Counted from the stretch's first letter, positions 17,879-25,393 are shown. The stretch is 64,000 bases of DNA from RGIG9608 sp045612365 (GCA_045612365.1 JAZKYY010000016.1:124001-188000); one strand, 5' to 3'. Numbers and translations are program-made. The notes: generated by a model not told the origin, from the sequence alone.

Positions 17879-19222
17879 TTAATCTTTCTTTACCAATTTT
17901 TCTATTGCTGAGTTTATTTTTTCGAATTTGAATTCGGATAGAACTTTGTTGTATAGGCACTCTATTTTGTCATTGCAAAGATTTCCGATACTGCCTTCGT
18001 GTGTGTGGTTCAGTTCTTTGTTTGGTTTGAAGTTTCCTGCTTCAATTTCCAAACCAACTTGCTTATAAGCATCGCGAAACGGAACACCTTGTAGAACAAG
18101 TTCATTCACTTTTTCTACGCTAAAAATAGCATCGTAACGAGAATCGTCCAAAATGTGCTCATTGATTTCAACTTCGCTCAACATACGAGTAACCATTGTA
18201 ATACAATCATTCAACTCAGCAAAAGTAGGAATAAATACCTCTTTTATGATTTGTAAATCGCGATAATAACCAGATGGCAAATTGTTGGTTATAAGAATTA
18301 TTTGTTGCTGAATGGCTTGTATTTTATTACATTTTGCTCGAGTAAGTTCAAATACATCAGGATTTTTCTTGTGTGGCATAATGCTTGATCCTGTAGTGTA
18401 TTGAGCAGGCAGTTTGATAAAACCAAAATTCTGACTAGTGTACATACAAGCATCAAAAGCTAGTTTTGAAAGCGTAGCAGCTACTGAAGCCATTGCCGAA
18501 GCTACTGTTCGTTCCATTTTTCCACGACCCATTTGTGCATAGACCACATTAAAGTTCATCGATTCAAATCCCAACAAATCTGTTGTCATTTGTCTGTTGA
18601 GAGGAAACGATGCTCCGTATCCTGCTGCTGAGCCAAGTGGGTTACGATTGGTTACCTTGAATGCCGCAAGCAACATTTGTAAGTCATCTACCAAACTTTC
18701 TGCATACGCCCCAAACCATAACCCAAAAGAGGAGGGCATAGCCACTTGCAAATGTGTATAACCTGGCATCAGAACTTCTTTGTATCGGTTACTTTGAGAA
18801 ATCAGTACCTCAAAAAGTTTACTGATATTCTCTACCAATTTTTGCAATTCGGCACGAGTAAAGAGTTTAAGGTCAACCAAAACCTGATCATTACGAGAAC
18901 GTCCGCTATGGATTTTTTTTCCTACGTCGCCCAATCGTCTTGTGAGCATCAACTCTACTTGTGAGTGGATGTCTTCTACGCCTTCCTCTATCTGTATCCA
19001 GCCCGATTTTGCCAATACATAAATTGACTTTAATTCATCGCTGAGTGCATCCAATTCTTCTTCTGTGAGCAAACCAATGCTTTGGAGCATAGCGATGTGC
19101 GCCAAAGACCCCATAACATCGTATGGTGCTAAAAAGATGTCCATTTCTTGATCTCTTCCAATAGTGAATTTTTCCACTTCTTGGTTTACATCAATGCCTT
19201 TATCCCATAGTTTTTGTGCCAT
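17879..19222 (-). CDS. argH: Argininosuccinate lyase
   Basis: Splits argininosuccinate into arginine and fumarate, the last step of arginine synthesis; 447 residues. It belongs to the fumarase/aspartase superfamily, with GRSRNDQVLVDLKL near residue 108, the substrate loop TGSSIMPHKKNPDV near residue 275, and the opening MAQKLWDKG. It follows the SRPBCC gene with a four-base gap and is the last gene of the purF-like/pyrE/SRPBCC/argH operon, so pyrimidine and arginine synthesis (both downstream of carbamoyl phosphate) are transcribed together. Confidence 0.97.
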   Translation of the reverse strand: MAQKLWDKGIDVNQEVEKFTIGRDQEMDIFLAPYDVMGSLAHIAMLQSIGLLTEEELDALSDELKSIYVLAKSGWIQIEEGVEDIHSQVELMLTRRLGDVGKKIHSGRSRNDQVLVDLKLFTRAELQKLVENISKLFEVLISQSNRYKEVLMPGYTHLQVAMPSSFGLWFGAYAESLVDDLQMLLAAFKVTNRNPLGSAAGYGASFPLNRQMTTDLLGFESMNFNVVYAQMGRGKMERTVASAMASVAATLSKLAFDACMYTSQNFGFIKLPAQYTTGSSIMPHKKNPDVFELTRAKCNKIQAIQQQIILITNNLPSGYYRDLQIIKEVFIPTFAELNDCITMVTRMLSEVEINEHILDDSRYDAIFSVEKVNELVLQGVPFRDAYKQVGLEIEAGNFKPNKELNHTHEGSIGNLCNDKIECLYNKVLSEFKFEKINSAIEKLVKKD

Positions 19223-19226
19223 AGTT

Positions 19227-19643
19227 TTATTTTGAATTTATAGCCAATGCCAATGCTTTAGAAAGTTGGTTGATAAATTCTTTTAATTTTCCATCAACCA
19301 TTGTTTTTATCAAAAAAGGTATTTCGGCTTTTATTGTCAATTTCATTTTAGTGACATTTTCTCCAACTTCTTTAAGTTGAATCCACATGTTTGCCTCTAC
19401 AGGGGAGTTCTCTGCTCCAAATTTTATAGTTTTTCCTTCTTCTTTGTCAACAATAACAAAACCAACTTTTCCTATCGGGTCAACTGAAAAACGACAACTA
19501 TCTGTGTCAAACTCAATGTCTTTGATTTTGTCAGTAGGCAAGCGATCTTTGAATTTTTCCAAATTCTTAAGATTTGAAAAAAGTTCGTAGGCAGACATTG
19601 CGCTACTGTTCAATGTTTCTATATTGCTTTCGTAAGTTGTCAT
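19227..19643 (-). CDS. SRPBCC-fold (START/polyketide cyclase-like) protein
   Basis: Small cytosolic protein of 138 residues, with SRPBCC helix-grip features: TTYESNIETLNSSAMSAYE at the N-terminus, a long beta-sheet middle ending in NMWIQLKEVGENVTKMKLT, and a C-terminal amphipathic helix (MVDGKLKEFINQLSKALAL). Such proteins bind hydrophobic ligands, but no ligand can be read here. I used ATG at 19643, because the 21 extra residues of the longer frame overlap pyrE and look unlike coding sequence. It is wedged between pyrE and argH. Confidence 0.8.
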   Translation of the reverse strand: MTTYESNIETLNSSAMSAYELFSNLKNLEKFKDRLPTDKIKDIEFDTDSCRFSVDPIGKVGFVIVDKEEGKTIKFGAENSPVEANMWIQLKEVGENVTKMKLTIKAEIPFLIKTMVDGKLKEFINQLSKALALAINSK

Positions 19644-19656
19644 ATATAAATGAGGA

Positions 19657-20298
19657 TTATTTTTCTGATGGTTTCCAGTTTGCAGGGTCTTTGCGCCAAG
19701 CGGCAAGAGCTTGCAAGTTCTCTTCTGAAATGTAGTTTACCTTCAATGCTGCTTGAAGTACTGCATCGTAATTGCTCAACGTGGTTAATTCAACATCTTT
19801 TTCGGCAAAACTTTCTGTTGCTTTTTCAAATAGGTATGAGAAGTTTGCAACCATACCCAATACTTCAGCACCACAATTTCTGAGCGCATCTACTGCTTTA
19901 AGACTGCTTTTTCCTGTAGAAATTAGGTCTTCGATAACCACAACTTTTTGCCCTTTGCTCAAATCTCCTTCTACCAAATTTTCCAACCCGTGATCTTTAG
20001 GCGATGAGCGCACGTAAACAAATGGTAAGTTCAATTCGTCGGCAACCATTGCACCTTGAGCAATTGCTCCTGTTGCAACGCCTGCAATTACTTCCACTTC
20101 AGGATATTTTTCTTTTACCAATTTTGCCAATTCTTTTTTTATGGTTTTGCGAAGTTCAGGGTGCGAAAGTGTTTTTCTGTTGTCGCAATAAATGGGCGAA
20201 AGCCAACCAGAAGCCCAAGTAAATGGTTGGTTTGGCTGAAGTTTCACTGCTTTGATTGCCAACAGTTTTTCGGCAATTTGAGTTTCTACTGTATTCAT
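19657..20298 (-). CDS. pyrE: Orotate phosphoribosyltransferase
   Basis: Converts orotate and PRPP to orotidine 5'-monophosphate in pyrimidine synthesis; 213 residues. The PRPP-binding motif VVIEDLISTGKSSLKAVDAL sits near residue 121, and SGWLSPIYCDNRK near residue 30 is the typical N-terminal orotate-binding region. It lies 28 bases after the PurF-like gene and 13 bases before the SRPBCC gene in one minus-strand operon. Confidence 0.97.
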   Translation of the reverse strand: MNTVETQIAEKLLAIKAVKLQPNQPFTWASGWLSPIYCDNRKTLSHPELRKTIKKELAKLVKEKYPEVEVIAGVATGAIAQGAMVADELNLPFVYVRSSPKDHGLENLVEGDLSKGQKVVVIEDLISTGKSSLKAVDALRNCGAEVLGMVANFSYLFEKATESFAEKDVELTTLSNYDAVLQAALKVNYISEENLQALAAWRKDPANWKPSEK

Positions 20299-20326
20299 AA
20301 TTTATAGTAAATAAAGGTTTTAATTT

Positions 20327-21733
20327 TTAATCAAAATAACTACTTCCGTCGAAGCAATGCGTACAAATCTGCTCTTTAGGCAAGCCAATGGCTTTCACCA
20401 TGTTTTCGATACTATTGAACTTCAGCGAAGTAAGGCGGAAACGTTTGCGCATACATTCCACCATGTTGCAATATTCGGGTGTGGTGTGATTGGCATAACG
20501 CTCTAGATTTTTTGTGTGGTCGCCTTCTAAGTCCTGAATTATTCGTCGAGTGATAAGTTCGAGCTCCGAGTTTGTACGAGTGAACCCAATAAAGCAACAA
20601 GGGTAGAGCATAGGTGGAGCCGAAATTCTCATGTGCACCTCTTTGGCTCCATAACCATAGAGGAAGTCAACGTTGTCGCGGAGCTGAGTACCTCTTACAA
20701 TGGAGTCATCTGAGAAAATTACACGCTTGTCTTTGAGCAATGTTTTGTTGGGAATAAGTTTCATCTTTGCCACCAATTCGCGCATGGTTTGGTTGGCAGG
20801 AGTAAAACTTCGAGGCCAAGTAGGCGTATATTTTATCATTGCTCTTTTGTATGGAATGCCCATTCCTGCAGCATAACCTAGCGCATAACCAATGCCCGAG
20901 TCTGGTATTGCTGCCACAAAATCAGCCTCTGTTTTGTCGTTTCGTCCTGATTCGAATCCACCTTTGTAGCGTACTTCGTCCACGTTGATGTTTTCATAAT
21001 CGGAAACGGGATATCCGTAATAAACCCAAAGAAATGAGCAAATTTGCATTTTTTTGCGAGGTGGGCGAAGTTGCTCAAACGAGTCGGCTTGCACCTTAAG
21101 TATTTCGCCTGGACCTAAATAGTAATCTATTTCGAATCCTAGGTTGGAAAAACCGCATGGCTCACTTGTAATGGCATAGGCACCCTCTTTTTTGCCCAAA
21201 ATCACCGGAGTACGACCGAGTTTGTCGCGAGCTGCGATTATCGAATCGCTAGTGAGAATCAGTAGCGAGCACGAACCTTTTATGCGCGAAAACATGTGGT
21301 CGATACCTTCTTCGATGGTTGGTTTTTGGTTGATGAGTAATGCAATGAGTTCTGTTTGGTTGATGTTTCCTCGGCTAAACTCAGCAAAGTGAGCTCCTGA
21401 GTCGATAATCTCTTGTTCCAGTTCGTCGATGTTCTGAATATAAGCTACCGTAACAATAGCAAAACGCCCTAGGTGCGACTTTAGTACAATGGGTTGTGCA
21501 TCGGTGTCGGAGATGATACCTATGCCGGCATTTCCCGAAAATTTCGACAAATCTGGTTCAAATTTATTGCGGAAATACGCGTTTTCCAAATTGTGAATGG
21601 CACGCTGAAACGAACCCTCGTTTACTGTAACCAAACCTCCACGACTTGTGCCAAGATGCGAATTGTAGTCGGTGCCGTAATACAAATCTCTTAAACAACT
21701 ACTCTTTGATATAGTTCCAAAAAATCCACCCAT
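20327..21733 (-). CDS. PurF-like amidophosphoribosyltransferase paralogue lacking the cysteine nucleophile
   Basis: Member of the glutamine PRPP amidotransferase family, 468 residues from the start chosen here. It has an N-terminal Ntn-type glutaminase-like domain and a C-terminal phosphoribosyltransferase domain with the PRPP motif VIFSDDSIVRGTQL and the terminal CTHCFDGSSYF. Active PurF begins Met-Cys-Gly and uses Cys2 after processing; here the start is MGGFFGTIS, so the nucleophile position is Gly. Glutaminase activity is therefore doubtful, though ammonia-dependent or regulatory roles remain possible. ATG at 21733 is preferred because the -7 promoter at 21770-21777 lies inside the longer frame. 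It heads the pyrE-argH operon. Confidence 0.88.
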   Translation of the reverse strand: MGGFFGTISKSSCLRDLYYGTDYNSHLGTSRGGLVTVNEGSFQRAIHNLENAYFRNKFEPDLSKFSGNAGIGIISDTDAQPIVLKSHLGRFAIVTVAYIQNIDELEQEIIDSGAHFAEFSRGNINQTELIALLINQKPTIEEGIDHMFSRIKGSCSLLILTSDSIIAARDKLGRTPVILGKKEGAYAITSEPCGFSNLGFEIDYYLGPGEILKVQADSFEQLRPPRKKMQICSFLWVYYGYPVSDYENINVDEVRYKGGFESGRNDKTEADFVAAIPDSGIGYALGYAAGMGIPYKRAMIKYTPTWPRSFTPANQTMRELVAKMKLIPNKTLLKDKRVIFSDDSIVRGTQLRDNVDFLYGYGAKEVHMRISAPPMLYPCCFIGFTRTNSELELITRRIIQDLEGDHTKNLERYANHTTPEYCNMVECMRKRFRLTSLKFNSIENMVKAIGLPKEQICTHCFDGSSYFD

Positions 21734-21769
21734 AAAATCTCTCTTTTTTCTATTCTTTTTTTGAGAGGG

Positions 21770-21777
21770 CAAAAGTA
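21770..21777 (-). promoter_or_regulatory. -7 promoter element for the PurF-like/pyrE/argH operon
   Basis: On the minus strand TACTTTTG, an exact TAnnTTTG match 36 bases upstream of ATG 21733. The short leader between them carries an inverted repeat CTCTC (21739-21743) / GAGAG (21763-21767) flanking an A/T-rich loop. Confidence 0.6.
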
Positions 21778-21850
21778 ACGAAAAGTAGCCAAGCGATAAA
21801 CCTATTCTGCTAAAAAACTTAGCACATTTTTTTCTTTGTTCTAAAAGTAT

Positions 21851-21858
21851 TACTTTTG
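21851..21858 (+). promoter_or_regulatory. -7 promoter element for a structured RNA
   Basis: TACTTTTG, exact TAnnTTTG match, just before the base-paired region that starts at 21862. It is divergent from the PurF-like operon promoter about 75 bases away. Confidence 0.65.
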
Positions 21859-21861
21859 TGA

Positions 21862-22151
21862 CCGAATCTACACCGAAGGGAGGTGTGTCTCTCAATTTTT
21901 AGGGTAGGTTTCGGGACATATTGAATAGCGTTTATTGACGCTTTGCACGAACAGTCTGAAACTTCGCAACTTTCAAATTTATAGTTCAAATGCAAAGTAA
22001 ATCAATAGATGCCTATGGGTATGATAGTATACTGCCGACATGTATGGCAGATCTTCATATCGGCGTAGGTTTCTTGTTGTTTTATTTGAACTATAAGGTA
22101 ATGCGAAGACCTCAGATTGTGAATAAGCAACTTGAGGTCTCCGCTTTTTTT
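21862..22151 (+). ncRNA. Candidate structured RNA, about 290 nt (independent sRNA or cis-regulatory leader)
   Basis: No open frame explains this stretch, but it has a promoter, strong helices and a terminator. Helices seen: CCGAA-TCTAC (21862-21871) with GTAGG-TTCGG (21904-21914, one base bulged), enclosing ACACC/GGTGT; AGCGT (21927-21931) with ACGCT (21938-21942); a perfect 13-bp helix of 21979-21991 with 22084-22096; inside it CCTA/TAGG and GCCGA (22034-22038) with TCGGC (22060-22064), competing with CTGCC/GGCAG; then a terminator hairpin. I see no tmRNA, RNase P, SRP or common riboswitch signature; 6S-like RNA is not excluded. It ends 59 bases before a lipoprotein gene, so it may instead be an attenuated leader. 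Confidence 0.6.
22103..22151 (+). terminator. Intrinsic terminator of the structured RNA
   Basis: Stem GCG-A-AGACCTCA (22103-22114) pairs with TGAGGTCT-C-CGC (22133-22144), loop of 18 bases, followed directly by seven T residues (22145-22151). This is a textbook rho-independent terminator. Confidence 0.8.
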
Positions 22152-22210
22152 GTGTCCGTAGGTGAACTGAAAATTTATCTTATGTTTAATTTTTTAATAT
22201 TTAATGTATC

Positions 22211-24106
22211 ATGAAAAAAGTAAATTTAATTTTCGCCATATTTGTTTTTATGGCAGTGTGTGTGGGGTTCTCGTCTTGTGATGATGACAATTACGATGCT
22301 CCTGATGTTAAAGCTCGTGCAAGGTATAAAGAGTCTGGTCTTTACCTTGGGATTACAGGATTTAATGATTATTTGAATCCTTATGTGTATGATAAACGTT
22401 ATTTTCGTCTCCTTACATCTTCATCGGCTCCAGATTTCAAAAATTTTGTTGACAATTTTAGCACTGATATTTCTACTGTGTTATATTATGCTGTGGATGA
22501 CGCAATTACTAATTTAGAAAAGGCAAAATTTCCAGATGATTTGACTAAAGTGGCTTTAATTACTTTTACTGATGGTTTGGACGAAGGAAGTTTTGGCTAC
22601 GGTACTAAATATTCCGATGTAACTTCAGTTAATGAACATTTGAAATCTGCTCGTGTGAATAAAATAGAAATAGAATCTTATTCCATTGGAATAAAGGGTA
22701 ATGATGTTGAAGATGATGCTAAATTTAAATCAGATTTAAAAGCTTTGGCATCGTCTTCTAGTAATGCAATGGAGGTGTCAAACATGAGTGAAGTAGATGC
22801 TAAATTTTTGGAATTAGCAGCGTCTCTTTACAGTGAATCTCAATCTCAATCTTTTTCTTTGTCAGTGCCTGTAAAACCTAGTGGAGTAAAAACTAGATTT
22901 ACTTTTGATGGAGGTTTGGAGAGCGTAAGTCAATCTTCTTGTTATATTGAGGGAACATGGAGTAAAGATGGTAGTTTGGTAGATATCACTTACAGAGGTT
23001 TGAAGTGTACTAGCGGTGAAGAGGTTTCGTCAGCTTCTGTATCAGGTAGTAAAACGTTGCGTGCTTTTACTTTTACAGATGTTGAAGGAACTGATGGTAG
23101 TGATGTAAGCATAACAAAAGCGCAAGTATGGAATAAAAATGTAGGTAGTTCTATATGGAATCCAAACTCTGAGTTTGATCCTACTAAGAATACAGAAACA
23201 ATTGTAGAACAAAAAAGTGCAGTCATTATGTTGGTGATTGACTGTAGTTCTTCATTAGGAAATGAAGGATTAAATAAGATCAAACAGACGGTTAAAAAGT
23301 TTATCGATGCATTATGGATAAGTTCATCTCCTAATTTTTGTCGTGTTACTTTTGAACCTAATGGAGGAACAGGCACCATGAGTCAGCAAGCTATCGCAAA
23401 AGGGAAATCGGCAAATCTTAAAGCAAATACGTTTACTCGTAGTGGTTATGCTTTTTTTGGTTGGAATACTCGAGCAAATGGTACTGGTACATCTTACACT
23501 AATCGACAAGCAATTTCACTCTCTTCAAATATAACACTTTATGCTCAATGGGGGGTAGCCCAATTTTCTGTTATTTATAACCCTAATGGAGGAACAGGCA
23601 CAATGAGTCAGCAAGGAATAATAGAAGAAAATTCAAGTAAGGTTGTTTTTAGTGAAAATACGTTTACTCGTAGTGGTTATTTCTTTACAGGTTGGAATTC
23701 TAGAGCGGATGGGACAGGAGAATTTTTTATACCAAATATTGAATATGATCTCAGTGATGTTTCTTCAAATATAACACTTTATGCTCAATGGAGAAGTGGA
23801 GAAGTAATGTTTATTTCTTCTGGAACTAATTCAGTCTACATTGGTGTAGGAAAAATAGTCTATCTTTCATTTACGCCAACGCAGGCAAAAACTTATACTT
23901 TTTATTCTACAGGAAGTAATGATACTTATGCAACTCTTTATAATGCTTCATGGAGTCCATTGGATTCAGATGATGATGATGGAGTAGATCGTAATTTTTT
24001 AATTACTAGAGAAATAACTTCTTCTCAAGTAGGATATCCTGTTTTTCTTGCAGTTAACTTTTACTCATCATCAGCATCAGGAACTGTTTCTGTATATGTG
24101 CAGTAA
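22211..24106 (+). CDS. Lipoprotein with VWA-like domain and two InlB (Listeria-Bacteroides) repeats
   Basis: Surface lipoprotein of 631 residues. Lipobox Cys is residue 23 (GFSSC). Residues about 35-210 look like a von Willebrand A domain: the central strand and metal-site Asp are seen in ALITFTDG (Asp121), but the normal first DxSxS strand is replaced by LGITGFNDY. A DxSxS motif (DCSSS, 344-348) instead occurs after the domain, followed by one helix. Then come two InlB_B repeats (about 380-450 and 455-527, each ending LYAQW) and a C-terminal beta-sandwich-like region (about 530-631). It is likely adhesive or ligand-binding. It is alone, between the structured RNA and a bidirectional terminator. 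Confidence 0.85.
   Translation: MKKVNLIFAIFVFMAVCVGFSSCDDDNYDAPDVKARARYKESGLYLGITGFNDYLNPYVYDKRYFRLLTSSSAPDFKNFVDNFSTDISTVLYYAVDDAITNLEKAKFPDDLTKVALITFTDGLDEGSFGYGTKYSDVTSVNEHLKSARVNKIEIESYSIGIKGNDVEDDAKFKSDLKALASSSSNAMEVSNMSEVDAKFLELAASLYSESQSQSFSLSVPVKPSGVKTRFTFDGGLESVSQSSCYIEGTWSKDGSLVDITYRGLKCTSGEEVSSASVSGSKTLRAFTFTDVEGTDGSDVSITKAQVWNKNVGSSIWNPNSEFDPTKNTETIVEQKSAVIMLVIDCSSSLGNEGLNKIKQTVKKFIDALWISSSPNFCRVTFEPNGGTGTMSQQAIAKGKSANLKANTFTRSGYAFFGWNTRANGTGTSYTNRQAISLSSNITLYAQWGVAQFSVIYNPNGGTGTMSQQGIIEENSSKVVFSENTFTRSGYFFTGWNSRADGTGEFFIPNIEYDLSDVSSNITLYAQWRSGEVMFISSGTNSVYIGVGKIVYLSFTPTQAKTYTFYSTGSNDTYATLYNASWSPLDSDDDDGVDRNFLITREITSSQVGYPVFLAVNFYSSSASGTVSVYVQ
23357..23800 (+). repeat. Tandem near-identical repeat within the InlB-repeat region
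   Basis: Two units starting at 23357 and 23582 (period 225 bases, 75 codons). Long blocks are identical at DNA level: CCTAATGGAGGAACAGGCAC, ACGTTTACTCGTAGTGGTTA and the block ending TTTATGCTCAATGG. Identity at synonymous positions suggests a recent internal duplication or gene conversion. Confidence 0.8.
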
Positions 24107-24134
24107 TAATATCTCGGCATTTCCTGTGTAAGAA

Positions 24135-24176
24135 AAAATGCTCGTCAAAAACATCTGGCGAGCATTTTCCTTTTTT
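24135..24176. terminator. Bidirectional terminator between the VWA lipoprotein and rubrerythrin genes
   Basis: Perfect 10-bp stem AAAATGCTCG (24135-24144) / CGAGCATTTT (24159-24168), loop of 14 bases. A T run (24171-24176) follows on the plus strand, and the A run at 24133-24138 serves as a T run on the minus strand. It separates two convergent genes. Confidence 0.75.
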
Positions 24177-24193
24177 ATTGTTTAACTAATAAT

Positions 24194-24745
24194 TTATTTT
24201 TTGAAGTAACGGTTGTAAAGTCCTTCGAAACCTTTACCGTGGCGTGCTTCGTCTTTTGCCATTTCGTGCACGGTGTCGTGTATTGCATCGAGGTTAAGCT
24301 GTTTAGCACGTGTAGCAATGCGTTTTTTGTCTTCGCAAGCACCACATTCGGCGTTCATACGTTTTTCGAGATTGGTTTTAGTGTCCCATACCACTTCACC
24401 TAGCAATTCGGCAAATTTTGCTGCATGTTCTGCTTCTTCCCAAGCGTAGCGTTTGTAAGCTTCAGCAATTTCTGGGTAGCCTTCGCGGTCGGCTTGGCGG
24501 CTCATAGCAAGGTACATACCTACTTCGGTACATTCGCCAAGGAAGTGGTTATTAAGGTCTTTTATCATCTCATCGTCGCATCCTTTTGCCACACCAATCA
24601 CGTGTTCGTCAGCAAAAACTAGATTTCCTGCGTTTTCTTCCATTTCTTTGAATTTAGAAGCTGGTACTTTACACATTGGACATTTTTCTGGAGCAGCATC
24701 TCCTTCGTGGATATATCCACACACACTGCAAATAAACTTTTTCAT
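24194..24745 (-). CDS. Reverse rubrerythrin (NADH peroxidase-type)
   Basis: Non-haem diiron peroxidase that reduces hydrogen peroxide in anaerobes; 183 residues. A rubredoxin-like iron site comes first (Cys6, Cys9 in CSVCG; Cys22, Cys25 in CPMC), and the four-helix diiron ferritin-like domain follows with [18 protein letters not shown] and DEARHGKGF carrying the Glu and His ligands. Rubredoxin at the N-terminus is the reverse order relative to classical rubrerythrin. It is 59 bases downstream of the Fur/PerR gene on the same strand and probably co-transcribed with it. No full PerR site is visible in the gap itself. Confidence 0.93.
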   Translation of the reverse strand: MKKFICSVCGYIHEGDAAPEKCPMCKVPASKFKEMEENAGNLVFADEHVIGVAKGCDDEMIKDLNNHFLGECTEVGMYLAMSRQADREGYPEIAEAYKRYAWEEAEHAAKFAELLGEVVWDTKTNLEKRMNAECGACEDKKRIATRAKQLNLDAIHDTVHEMAKDEARHGKGFEGLYNRYFKK

Positions 24746-24804
24746 ATTCTTCTTTTTTTTAAATTGGGTTAGTAAATCAAAATTTTATAATAATCGTTTT
24801 TATT

Positions 24805-25212
24805 TTAGTTTTTCTTGTTACACTTGCCGCAAATGCCTTTGGCGTATATCTGCACCTCGTTGGATGTAAATCCGTTTGGCACGTTCAGCGTTGCATTCTC
24901 AGTAACGTCTATGTCAAAAATCGCGCCACAATGCTGACATATAAAGTGAGCGTGATGGTGAACATATCCATCGAATCGAGCATTTTTTTCGTCAATTTCA
25001 ATCATCAAAGCCACACCTTTTGCTACAAATAACTTCATAGTGTTGTAAACCGTAGTTTTCGATAGCGTTGGGATGCTAGGATATAGGTCGTTGTAAATTT
25101 CATCTACGCTTGGGTGTGTTCTGTGCGAAAGCAAGTAGTCCATCAAGGCGATGCGTTGCAAAGATGGTTTTATACCATTTTCTAGCAAATATGTCTTTGT
25201 GTTTGTTTTCAT
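24805..25212 (-). CDS. Fur-family transcriptional repressor, PerR-like
   Basis: Metal-dependent repressor of 135 residues. A winged-helix DNA-binding domain (about 10-80; PSLQRIALMDYLLSHRTHPS, TLSKTTVYNTMKLF) is followed by a dimerisation domain with the His cluster YVHHHAHFIC and two CxxC pairs (CQHCG, CGKC) that hold structural zinc. I call it PerR-like because it sits with rubrerythrin and because a perfect PerR-type palindrome lies only three bases upstream of its start codon. Which metal and signal it senses is inferred, not visible. Confidence 0.92.
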   Translation of the reverse strand: MKTNTKTYLLENGIKPSLQRIALMDYLLSHRTHPSVDEIYNDLYPSIPTLSKTTVYNTMKLFVAKGVALMIEIDEKNARFDGYVHHHAHFICQHCGAIFDIDVTENATLNVPNGFTSNEVQIYAKGICGKCNKKN

Positions 25213-25214
25213 TT

Positions 25215-25229
25215 TTGTAATGATTACAA
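25215..25229. promoter_or_regulatory. PerR-box-like operator
   Basis: TTGTAAT-G-ATTACAA is a perfect 7-1-7 inverted repeat matching the PerR/Fur-family consensus TTATAATNATTATAA at 13 of 15 positions. It lies between the -7 element (25244-25251) and the start codon (25212), about 9-23 bases after the expected transcription start, a position that would block transcription when occupied. It implies autoregulation of the repressor and rubrerythrin genes. Confidence 0.75.
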
Positions 25230-25243
25230 TTTTGTATTCGTTG

Positions 25244-25251
25244 CAAAAGTA
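25244..25251 (-). promoter_or_regulatory. -7 promoter element for the PerR-like/rubrerythrin operon
   Basis: On the minus strand TACTTTTG, exact TAnnTTTG match 32 bases upstream of the repressor start, with the palindromic operator just downstream. Confidence 0.7.
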
Positions 25252-25343
25252 AATGTTTTTTTTAATTCACCAAAAAAAATGACAAAAAAAATGTGTTTTT
25301 TTTCAAAATATCTTTTCAAGCAAAAAAAATAGAGAGTTTTCAT

Positions 25344-25351
25344 TATTTTTG
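25344..25351 (+). promoter_or_regulatory. -7 promoter element for the MFS transporter gene
   Basis: TATTTTTG, exact TAnnTTTG match 43 bases before the ATG at 25394. No clear -33 element. Confidence 0.6.
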
Positions 25352-25393
25352 CGTTGCTTAAAAACGAAAGAAGAAAAATAAATACGTTGTAAT

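Noticed and set aside
21734..21895. 54-residue N-terminal extension of the PurF-like protein
   Set aside because: A perfect minus-strand -7 promoter at 21770-21777 lies inside it, family members begin at MGGFFG, and its upstream end runs into the divergent structured RNA.
21990..22214. 74-codon open frame across the structured RNA
   Set aside because: It spans the terminator hairpin, overlaps the lipoprotein start codon, has no family resemblance, and would disrupt the RNA helices; a chance frame.
24746..24804. Second PerR box directly upstream of rubrerythrin
   Set aside because: TTATAATAAT is present but only one half of the palindrome matches; the other half does not, so it may be AT-rich chance.
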